The translations under genes and the position numbers were made by a program. Source: JACZWZ01 sp036478235 (GTDB lineage Bacteria > Actinomycetota > Acidimicrobiia > Spongiisociales > UBA11373). From it: a stretch of DNA of 9,493 bases. A model generated the notes under the pieces. That model made no database searches, was not told the origin of the DNA, and saw only the letters and a program-made list of their open reading frames with translations. Below, piece after piece: positions 1-4,988 of the stretch (position 1 is the stretch's first letter; every line of letters begins with the position of its first letter). The stretch lies in the NCBI GenBank assembly GCA_036478235.1, contig JAZGDZ010000030.1:1-9493 (forward strand), written 5' to 3'.

Positions 1-247
1 GATGCTCGGACCGCACCGCCTCCCCTTCTTCATCGAGTGGCACGGTGAGCCCGCCGAGCACCCTGGAGCGATCCAGGCCGAACACAAGGTCGACCCGGTC
101 GGCATCACGTCCGTCGTCCACGGCGACGTGGGGCTGACCGCCGGTCTCCTGTCGGCAGTGCCGATGCTGGCGGTGGAACCGCATCGCAAGGGGGTCGTCT
201 CGGTCTCGATCGAGACCGAAGCCGGCTCGATCACCCTCCCCGGCTAA
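1..247 (+). CDS. C-terminal fragment of a glyoxalase-like (VOC fold) domain protein, 5' end outside the window
   Basis: The reading frame is open from the left edge and stops at TAA 245-247, giving about 81 visible residues. Near the visible start is an LPFFIEWHG stretch followed by EHPGA. This resembles the core strand of the Glyoxalase_3 branch of the vicinal-oxygen-chelate superfamily, where an LPFFI-x-W motif precedes a conserved HPG. The tail alternates short strands and ends in a SIETEAGSITLPG-like strand, as is typical of the last VOC module. The ATG at 2-4 is probably an internal methionine, because the motif sits in mid-domain and the family normally has over 100 residues before it. 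It is the only plus-strand gene, convergent with the DUF501 gene and separated from it by 26 nt. Substrate is unknown; many relatives are uncharacterised. Family assignment is from memory of motif shape and is moderate; coding status is fairly sure. Confidence 0.6.
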   Translation, partial: MLGPHRLPFFIEWHGEPAEHPGAIQAEHKVDPVGITSVVHGDVGLTAGLLSAVPMLAVEPHRKGVVSVSIETEAGSITLPG

Positions 248-253
248 GAGGAA

Positions 254-267
254 GCGCCGATAGGCGC
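254..267. terminator. Short hairpin between convergent genes, possible bidirectional terminator
   Basis: The 26-nt gap between the two convergent stop codons (247 and 274) contains GCGCC, a GATA loop, then GGCGC. This is a 5-bp all-GC stem with a tetraloop. There is no T-run on either strand, so it is not a classical intrinsic terminator. Its position between tail-to-tail genes is the main reason to call it. Confidence 0.35.
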
Positions 268-273
268 GGACTC

Positions 274-795
274 CTACTTGGGCTCGAACCAGGCGGGGTT
301 GGCGATCGGACCGCCGGCAGATTCGACCACGCAGCCAACCGGGCAGTCGAGCGGCTCGACCCAAGGAGCCGTGATCTCACCGACCGGGTTGGCGTTGCCT
401 GCGGCGTGATCGGCATAGTGGGCGTGGAGGCACTTGACTCCGGCAGCCGTCCCACCGACCCCGCCGGCGGGACGCCGATGCGCATTCGCCGGCAGTAGTG
501 CTTCCCGCTCGGCGGCATAACGGGCATTGGCCCCATCGAGCGCCGCCCTGAAAGCGTCGTCGGCGGCCGCCCGCCGCTCCATGGACCGAACCCCTCCGGC
601 CGACTCGACCCGTCCTATCCGGCGGACGGCCAGCGGGCAGCACAGCCAGTACAGGGTGGGAAACGGCGTTCCGTCGTCGAGAACCGGTGGGACCCGGGTG
701 ACCACCGGCAGACCGAGGTGGCATCTGGCCACGACATCGGCCCCGGAGCGCAGGGGGCGTCCGATCTGCACCGCCACGACGGCGGCGTCATCCAT
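274..795 (-). CDS. DUF501 family protein, function unknown
   Basis: A 173-residue protein matching the DUF501 family in its landmarks. These are an early QIGRP, the CxxGLP-type segment at C25-P30, DGTPFPTLYWLCCP at 41-54, and the VKCLHAHYADH segment at 120-130 followed by NPVGE. Family members are roughly this long, are common in Actinomycetota, and lack a proven activity. Conserved C25, C53 and C122 with H124 could form a metal or redox site; that is inference. Two further cysteines, C151 and C155 (C-x3-C), lie in the tail. There is no signal peptide or membrane segment, so it is probably cytoplasmic. It starts with ATG at 793-795, overlapping the end of the upstream ftsB-like gene by 8 nt, so translation is probably coupled. 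The eno-ftsB-DUF501 order is the usual actinobacterial one. It ends at TAG 274-276. Confidence 0.85.
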   Translation of the reverse strand: MDDAAVVAVQIGRPLRSGADVVARCHLGLPVVTRVPPVLDDGTPFPTLYWLCCPLAVRRIGRVESAGGVRSMERRAAADDAFRAALDGANARYAAEREALLPANAHRRPAGGVGGTAAGVKCLHAHYADHAAGNANPVGEITAPWVEPLDCPVGCVVESAGGPIANPAWFEPK

Positions 796-1186
796 CCGAG
801 ACGATGTCCCGCCCGGTGAGGAAGTCCCAGAACTGCTGCCACCAGGGATCCTCCCGCCGCAGCGTCGAATCCGGTTCCGGCGGGAGCGGATCGATGATGT
901 CGTCGGGGACGACGGCCACGTACCCGACCTCCCCCGGCATGACCAGGCCGAAGTGCTCGCGCGCCAGGCGCTCGACCTCTTCGTCGGTCCCCAGGGCGGC
1001 GAGCTGCAGGTCGAGCCTCATGTTCTCCTCGAGCAGGGCGTCGAGCTTGGTCTCGGCGAGATCGACCGCACGCTCCTGCGCCAACAGCCGCCGGAAGGGC
1101 AGGACCCCGGCGGCGGCCACCACGAGGAGCACGAGAGCGGTCAGTGCCAGAAACCCGCCGAATCCGAGGCCACGCCTGACGCCCAT
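788..1186 (-). CDS. ftsB: Septum formation initiator FtsB/DivIC-like cell-division protein
   Basis: A 132-residue bitopic membrane protein of the FtsB/DivIC type, which in known systems joins FtsL and FtsQ (DivIB) to activate septal peptidoglycan synthesis. The short N-terminus carries arginines at positions 4-5, then one hydrophobic helix at about 8-30, then a leucine/glutamate-rich coiled coil at about 34-66. After it comes the family segment TDEEVERLAREHFGLVMPGE (67-86), which resembles the conserved ARE..G...PGE block. The C-terminal tail is acidic and proline-rich and ends in a tryptophan cluster (DPWWQQFWDFL, 113-123), an extension common in actinobacterial members. Predicted topology is N-terminus in, coiled coil outside. 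The start ATG shares its A with the eno stop (TGATG, 1184-1188), and no strong Shine-Dalgarno is seen, so translational coupling to eno is likely. The family is clear; naming it FtsB rather than DivIC is convention. Confidence 0.88.
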   Translation of the reverse strand: MGVRRGLGFGGFLALTALVLLVVAAAGVLPFRRLLAQERAVDLAETKLDALLEENMRLDLQLAALGTDEEVERLAREHFGLVMPGEVGYVAVVPDDIIDPLPPEPDSTLRREDPWWQQFWDFLTGRDIVSDG

Positions 1187-2463
1187 CAGCCGGCCCTGCG
1201 CGGGAAGGCGTCCCAGCCGGCAAATCTGGCGCCATCCCCGAGGCGCTCCTCGATCCGCAGCAGCTGGTTGTACTTGACGGTGCGCTCTCCCCGGGCCGGG
1301 GCGCCCGTCTTGATCTGACCGGCGTTGGTGGCGACGGCGAGGTGCGAGATAAAGGTGTCCTCGGTCTCGCCGGAGCGATGGCTCACCACCCGACCGTATC
1401 CGGCCTGCTCGGCCAGCTCCATGGTGTGCAGAGTCTCGGAGAGGCTGCCGATCTGGTTCACCTTGATCAGGATCGAGTTGGCGATGCCCTCTTCGATGCC
1501 GCGCCGCAGCAGGGTCTCATTGGTGACGAACACGTCGTCGCCGACCAATTGGATGCGATCTCCGAGCCGCTCGGTCAACAGCGACCAGCCCTCCCAATCG
1601 TCTTCGGCGACGCCGTCCTCGATGGACACGATCGGGAAGTCGTCCACCAGCCCGGCGTAGTACTCCACGAGCTCCTTCGAGGTCAGTGCCCCGCCGTCGA
1701 GCCGGTAGCGGCCCTCGCGGTAGAACTCGGTGGCTGCGGCGTCGATCGCAAAACCGATCTGATCGCCGGGGGTATACCCGGCGGCGCCGACCGCCTCCAC
1801 CAGCAGGTCGAGAGCGTCCCGATCGGCTGCGAGGTTGGGGGCGAAGCCGCCTTCGTCACCGACGTTGGTCGCCAGGCCCCGTCCCGCCAGAACCTTGCGA
1901 AGCGCGTGGTAGACCTCAACCCCGGCTCGCAGCGAGTCGCCGAAGGTGCCGAACGCGGCCGGGACCAGCATGAACTCCTGGATGTCCACCGAGTTGGCGG
2001 CGTGGACGCCCCCGTTGAGCACGTTGAGCTGCGGGACCGGGAGGAGCCGGGCGCTGGGGCCTCCGAGATAGCGGAACAGCGGCAGATCGAGAGCCGCGGC
2101 CGCGGCTCGGGCCGCCGCCAGCGAGACGGACAGGATGGCATTGGCACCGAGGTTCGCCTTGTTCGGAGTCCCATCGAGGTCGAGCATCGCCTGGTCGAGC
2201 GACTCCTGGTCGGTAGCGTCGCGCCCCACGAGATGCGGTCCGATCGAGTCGTTGACGTGCTGGACGGCCCGCGTCACGCCCTTGCCGCCGAAGCGGCTTC
2301 CGCCGTCCCGAAGCTCGATCGCCTCGAGCGCCCCCGTCGAAGCTCCCGAGGGAACCGCCGCACGACCGAAGTGGCCGCCAGCAAGCGTCACCTCGGTCTC
2401 GACGGTCGGGTTGCCCCTGGAGTCGAGGACTTCGCGGGCCCGGATCGATGTGATGGTCGTCAC
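1186..2463 (-). CDS. eno: Enolase (phosphopyruvate hydratase)
   Basis: A complete 425-residue enolase, which converts 2-phosphoglycerate to phosphoenolpyruvate in glycolysis and gluconeogenesis. The N-terminus TSIRAREVLDSRGNPTVE (5-22) is typical. Active-site elements are all visible: the substrate loop SGASTG (39-44), H154 in GGVHAANS, E163 in IQEF, and E204 in GDEGGFAPN. Mg2+ ligands are D241, E282 in IEDG and D309 in GDD. Catalytic K334 lies in the signature ILIKVNQIGSLSET (331-344), with H362/R363/S364 in SHRSGETED and K385 in GQIKTG. Nothing is missing, so the enzyme should be active in the cytoplasm, probably as an octamer or dimer. I chose GTG at 2461-2463 because a strong AAGGAGG sits 4 nt upstream and the family N-terminus begins there. 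An ATG at 2517 would add 18 unrelated residues. It leads the eno-ftsB-DUF501 operon and is separated from mazG by a structured 165-nt spacer. Confidence 0.98.
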   Translation of the reverse strand: MTTITSIRAREVLDSRGNPTVETEVTLAGGHFGRAAVPSGASTGALEAIELRDGGSRFGGKGVTRAVQHVNDSIGPHLVGRDATDQESLDQAMLDLDGTPNKANLGANAILSVSLAAARAAAAALDLPLFRYLGGPSARLLPVPQLNVLNGGVHAANSVDIQEFMLVPAAFGTFGDSLRAGVEVYHALRKVLAGRGLATNVGDEGGFAPNLAADRDALDLLVEAVGAAGYTPGDQIGFAIDAAATEFYREGRYRLDGGALTSKELVEYYAGLVDDFPIVSIEDGVAEDDWEGWSLLTERLGDRIQLVGDDVFVTNETLLRRGIEEGIANSILIKVNQIGSLSETLHTMELAEQAGYGRVVSHRSGETEDTFISHLAVATNAGQIKTGAPARGERTVKYNQLLRIEERLGDGARFAGWDAFPRRAG

Positions 2464-2467
2464 GGGC

Positions 2468-2474
2468 CCTCCTT
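2468..2474 (-). promoter_or_regulatory. Strong Shine-Dalgarno for eno that fixes the GTG start
   Basis: The minus strand reads AAGGAGG, then GCCC, then the GTG at 2463. This is near-perfect complementarity to the 16S rRNA 3' end, with 4 nt between the AAGGAGG and the start. It is the only strong ribosome binding site I see in the window and decides the eno start against the upstream in-frame ATG at 2517. Confidence 0.85.
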
Positions 2475-2483
2475 GGACCCGCG

Positions 2484-2489
2484 AAGGTA
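2484..2489 (-). promoter_or_regulatory. Weak candidate -10 box for eno
   Basis: The minus strand reads TACCTT here, which fits the actinobacterial TANNNT pattern and would place a transcript start about 14 nt before the GTG. No convincing -35 lies at 16-19 nt: that distance falls in the centre of the 2495-2526 palindrome. If real, the palindrome would overlap the polymerase site and could act as an operator. This is a low-confidence call. Confidence 0.2.
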
Positions 2490-2494
2490 CTACA

Positions 2495-2526
2495 TGTTCT
2501 GCAATGGCTGAAGCCATTGCAGAACA
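2495..2526. repeat. Perfect 14-bp-arm palindrome upstream of eno
   Basis: The left arm TGTTCTGCAATGGC (2495-2508) is the exact reverse complement of GCCATTGCAGAACA (2513-2526), with a 4-nt centre TGAA. Because T2509 and A2512 are also complementary, the stem can be read as 15 bp. It sits 32 nt upstream of the eno GTG and about 100 nt beyond the mazG stop. No T-run follows on the minus strand, so it is not a standard terminator. It is longer than most simple operators but could be a regulator site, an mRNA leader hairpin, or one end of the composite repeat element that continues to 2646. The palindrome itself is certain; its role is not known. Confidence 0.9.
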
Positions 2527-2621
2527 GTCACCAGTCTCCAGTCATCAGTCGCCAGCCGGATTCAAAGCCGAGATGCGGCGACCCAAGAACTGGAGACTGG
2601 AAGCTGGGGACTGGAGACTGC
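2525..2621. repeat. Two opposed tracts of 7-nt repeats forming an imperfect long hairpin
   Basis: From 2525 to 2555 the plus strand has four heptads of the form CAGTCNY (CAGTCAC, CAGTCTC, CAGTCAT, CAGTCGC) plus a partial CAG. From 2586 to 2621 it has five units of the complementary form ending in CTGG or CTGC. Read on the minus strand these are CAGTCTC, CAGTCCC, CAGCTTC, CAGTCTC and CAGTTCT. The two tracts therefore form an inverted repeat with about 31-nt arms, most positions pairing, around a unique core of about 30 nt at 2556-2585. The left tract abuts the 2495-2526 palindrome and the right tract abuts the 2620-2646 hairpin. No open frame of note is present. It resembles the short heptanucleotide tandem repeats known from intergenic DNA of some bacteria such as cyanobacteria; relatedness is unproven. 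Confidence 0.85.
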
Positions 2622-2646
2622 GAAGCGATCACTCTGATCGCTTCGC
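2620..2646 (-). terminator. Perfect hairpin across the mazG stop codon, candidate terminator without T-run
   Basis: GCGAAGCGATCA (2620-2631) is the exact reverse complement of TGATCGCTTCGC (2635-2646), with a 3-nt centre. The stem therefore has 12 bp and a triloop, and it includes the mazG stop codon TGA at 2629-2631. There is no U-tract downstream on the minus strand; many actinobacterial terminators lack one. It could end the mfd-PPIase-mazG transcript or protect its 3' end. Its right arm encodes the last mazG residues, so the hairpin is shared between coding and non-coding DNA. Confidence 0.6.
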
Positions 2647-4068
2647 CTCTTCCCACCTGGCATCGAGCTCGTCGAGGGTGGCTTCCTCCAGTCCTCCGCC
2701 CGCCTCGACCAACCTGAATCTGTGGTCGAAGCGGCCCGCCGCGGCCCGCAGCGCCAGTTCCGGATCCACCGAGAGCCGACGCGCCAGGTTGACTACCGAG
2801 AACAGAAGGTCTCCGATCTCGGAGCGGACCGCCTCGAGGTCGCTCTCGGCGTCGAGCACCTCGGCCAACTCCTCCCTGACCTTGGCGACTACGCCTTCGA
2901 GATCGGGCCAGTCGAAGCCGACCGTGGCCGCCCGCGCCTGGAACTCGTGAGCCAAGGTGAGCGCGGGAAGGGCCGGCGGCACGCCGTCGAGCAGCGAGTC
3001 GCGACCCTTTTCGTCCCGCTTGAGCGTCTCCCAGTTGGCCATCACGTGTTCGGAGGTGGGGGCATCGACGTCGCCGAAGACGTGGGGGTGGCGCCGCACC
3101 AGCTTGCGGCGGATCGCCTCGGCGATCTCCTCCGCTCCGAACATGCCGGCCTCGCCGGCCAGGGTGGCGTGGAACACCACCTGGAGCAGCAGATCCCCCA
3201 GCTCCTCCTCGAGATGGACGTATCCGGCGGCGTCCGGCGATCCCCCCGGGGCCTCGATCGGAAGCGCTTCGATGGCGTCGAGCGTCTCGTAGACCTCTTC
3301 GAGGAGATGGCGGGCCAGCGAGTGGTGGGTCTGCTCCCGGTCCCAGGGGCATTCCCGGCGGAGCCGGGCGTTGGTCCGGATCAGGCCCGGCCATCCGGGC
3401 GCTTCGACATCGAGGTACAGCGTCACCCGAAGGCCCGCATGGTCCGGGCGAAGATCACCCAGCGCCACCTGGGCGATCGATTCGTCGTGCCCGCCCAGAT
3501 CGGTGAGTACGGCGATGGTGGTCTCGGGTTCGAGGAGGCGGGACAGCCGCTCGTGGAGCATGGTGAAGGCCTCCGGCCCGTCGAACTGAACGATGAGCGT
3601 CGGGACGTGGAGCATGATCGGCTCGGCCAGATCGTGGGCGTCGAGCACCTGCATGCCGCGATCGAACGGATCCAGCCCGGTCTTCTCCAGCGCCAGGTCG
3701 AGGAACGACTCGCCGGGCTCCATCACGCACTCGATCCCGGCGGCGGCGAGGCGGCTGCGGATCTCGCCTACCGCCCGCTCCCCGATCAAGGCCGAGCCGG
3801 GTACCGCGTATGTGACCGGCCCGGCCGATCCGAGGTCCAGGACCCGATCCGCAATAGCCGCGTACACGTCGTCGAAGGCCTCGGCGGACTCGTACAGATC
3901 GTCACACCACACCACCGGACGGCTCCCATCCAGCTCGGCCGCGGCGGGGTGATGGATCGTGCGGCCGACGACGGGAACCGCGGGGTCGTCGAGGATCACC
4001 TTGATGCGCGGGTTGACCCGGTCCAGTCCGGCGGGACCAAGCCCGACGATGCGGACCGGCCCGCTCAT
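2629..4068 (-). CDS. mazG: MazG nucleoside triphosphate pyrophosphohydrolase fused to an N-terminal tetrapyrrole-methylase-like domain
   Basis: A 479-residue two-part protein. Residues 5 to about 222 resemble the SAM-dependent tetrapyrrole methylase fold, as in Bacillus YabN: IVGLGPAG (7-14) stands where the methylase GxGPG loop is, and VTYAVPGSALIGERAV (85-100) matches the family's YAVPG block. Residues about 228-479 are the MazG part, which hydrolyses (d)NTPs to monophosphates and pyrophosphate and cleans the nucleotide pool. It has two EExxE...ExxD metal-binding helical units. The first is EEVYE (257-261) with EELGD (288-292). The second is EELAE (399-403) with EIGD (417-420). CPWDREQTHHSL (240-251) is the usual entry motif. 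The start ATG (4066-4068) overlaps the stop of the PPIase gene as ATGA, so the two are translationally coupled. The methylase half is often assumed to be non-enzymatic or of unknown substrate. MazG identity is firm. Confidence 0.95.
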   Translation of the reverse strand: MSGPVRIVGLGPAGLDRVNPRIKVILDDPAVPVVGRTIHHPAAAELDGSRPVVWCDDLYESAEAFDDVYAAIADRVLDLGSAGPVTYAVPGSALIGERAVGEIRSRLAAAGIECVMEPGESFLDLALEKTGLDPFDRGMQVLDAHDLAEPIMLHVPTLIVQFDGPEAFTMLHERLSRLLEPETTIAVLTDLGGHDESIAQVALGDLRPDHAGLRVTLYLDVEAPGWPGLIRTNARLRRECPWDREQTHHSLARHLLEEVYETLDAIEALPIEAPGGSPDAAGYVHLEEELGDLLLQVVFHATLAGEAGMFGAEEIAEAIRRKLVRRHPHVFGDVDAPTSEHVMANWETLKRDEKGRDSLLDGVPPALPALTLAHEFQARAATVGFDWPDLEGVVAKVREELAEVLDAESDLEAVRSEIGDLLFSVVNLARRLSVDPELALRAAAGRFDHRFRLVEAGGGLEEATLDELDARWEEAKRSE

Positions 4069-4988
4069 TCCTCGGCCGGGACCAGGTCCGCTCGATCCGG
4101 AGGAAGTATTCCGACCGGGGTCCAGAAGCCGTACTTCTCGTCGAGCGTGACGTCGGCGGCGCGCAGCGTGTCGTTGAACCAATCCCCCCACACCCCGTTG
4201 GCCTCATCCTCGGTCACGTAGGCCCCCGGATCGGACCTGAACTCCTCCTCTGTGGGAGCGGTCCGCTCTTCCACGACGATCAAATGGAACCCGAAGTCGG
4301 TCTCCACCGGACCGGTCAGCTCTCCCAGCGCGGCGGTCACCGTCGTCTCGGCGAACTCGGGCACGTAGCGGTTGGCGATTGCGCATCCCAGCTCGCCCCC
4401 GGGGGTGGCCGTGTCGAGCGACACCTCGGTGGCCACCGCGGCGAAGTCCTCACCCGCCTCGAGACGGGCCCGCACATCGCTCGCCTCCTCGACGGTCTCG
4501 ACGAGGATGTGCCTGGCGCACACGGTGGTGTAGGCGACTGGGTCGCTGAAGAAGAGCTCGATGATGTCGGACTGGGCGAGGCGGGCCTCGATGACCTGGC
4601 GTCGAATCACCCCGATCTCGGCGTTGAATCGGACCATTCCTCCGCTCGCATCCCGAACCCCCAGGAAATCGGCCGGAGTCACGCCGGCGGCCTCCATCTG
4701 GGCGATGAACTCGGCGTACAGGATCTCCACGGCATCCTCGTCGAGGGCGAGCCCGAAGTCCTGCTCCAGGCCCTGCACCAACACCTCGCGGGCGAGGAGG
4801 GAAAAGATCGCCTCGCGCAACGACTCATCGATCGGCAGCGTCTCCGACTCGAACAGGGTTCCCAGGTCGGCCTCGGTGATCGTCAGCCCGCCGACGGATC
4901 CGACCTCGGCAGTACCGGCGCTGGAGCAGGCTCCGACGACGAGGGCGAACACGACGACGAGCGCTGGGAGCTTTCGCAGGAGAATCAA
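4065..4988 (-). CDS. Lipoprotein peptidyl-prolyl isomerase, parvulin (PpiC/SurA/PrsA-like)
   Basis: With a TTG start the product has 307 residues. Residues 1-20 form a lipoprotein signal peptide with a basic RK and a hydrophobic core, ending in the lipobox VGAC with C21 as the lipidated residue. Residues about 32-140 are a helical SurA-N-like chaperone region. Residues about 158-241 are a parvulin domain: ARHILVETVEEA (158-169), AGEDFAAVATEVS (178-190), GGELGC (197-202), YVPEF (208-212) and FGFHLIVVEER (232-242). The two conserved histidines, H160 and H235, are present. It should act on the outer face of the membrane, helping exported proteins fold. I chose TTG at 4986-4988 because it overlaps the mfd stop as TTGA, matching the ATGA junction with mazG downstream. 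A GTG at 5004-5006 would add six residues and is also possible; neither has a good Shine-Dalgarno. Mycobacteria have an unrelated-looking lipoprotein gene in this neighbourhood. Confidence 0.88.
   Translation of the reverse strand: MILLRKLPALVVVFALVVGACSSAGTAEVGSVGGLTITEADLGTLFESETLPIDESLREAIFSLLAREVLVQGLEQDFGLALDEDAVEILYAEFIAQMEAAGVTPADFLGVRDASGGMVRFNAEIGVIRRQVIEARLAQSDIIELFFSDPVAYTTVCARHILVETVEEASDVRARLEAGEDFAAVATEVSLDTATPGGELGCAIANRYVPEFAETTVTAALGELTGPVETDFGFHLIVVEERTAPTEEEFRSDPGAYVTEDEANGVWGDWFNDTLRAADVTLDEKYGFWTPVGILPPDRADLVPAEE

Noticed and set aside
1342..2511. Long plus-strand open frame (about 389 codons) opposite eno
   Set aside because: It is the antisense shadow of a certain enolase gene. 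High-GC codon bias leaves opposite frames open, and the translation has no recognisable motif.
2464..2517. Upstream ATG start for enolase at 2517
   Set aside because: The extra 18 residues do not resemble any enolase N-terminus, the ATG lies inside the palindrome, and the GTG at 2463 has a strong Shine-Dalgarno.
2525..2621. CRISPR array
   Set aside because: The units are only 7 nt with no 25-40-nt spacers, and the two tracts are inverted. No cas gene is near.
2464..2628. tRNA or known riboswitch in the mazG-eno spacer
   Set aside because: No cloverleaf, T-loop GTTCRANNC or recognised aptamer core is seen. The structure is explained by palindromes and heptads.
4069..4191. Upstream start for MazG at 4191
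   Set aside because: It would run 120 nt into the PPIase gene and add a low-complexity Arg-rich stretch. The ATG at 4068 fits the domain start and the ATGA overlap.
2722..4221. Plus-strand open frame of about 499 codons opposite mazG
   Set aside because: It lies over a clear MazG sequence with all motifs. Its product is rich in Arg, Gly and Asp with no domain, and no ribosome binding site or operon context supports it.
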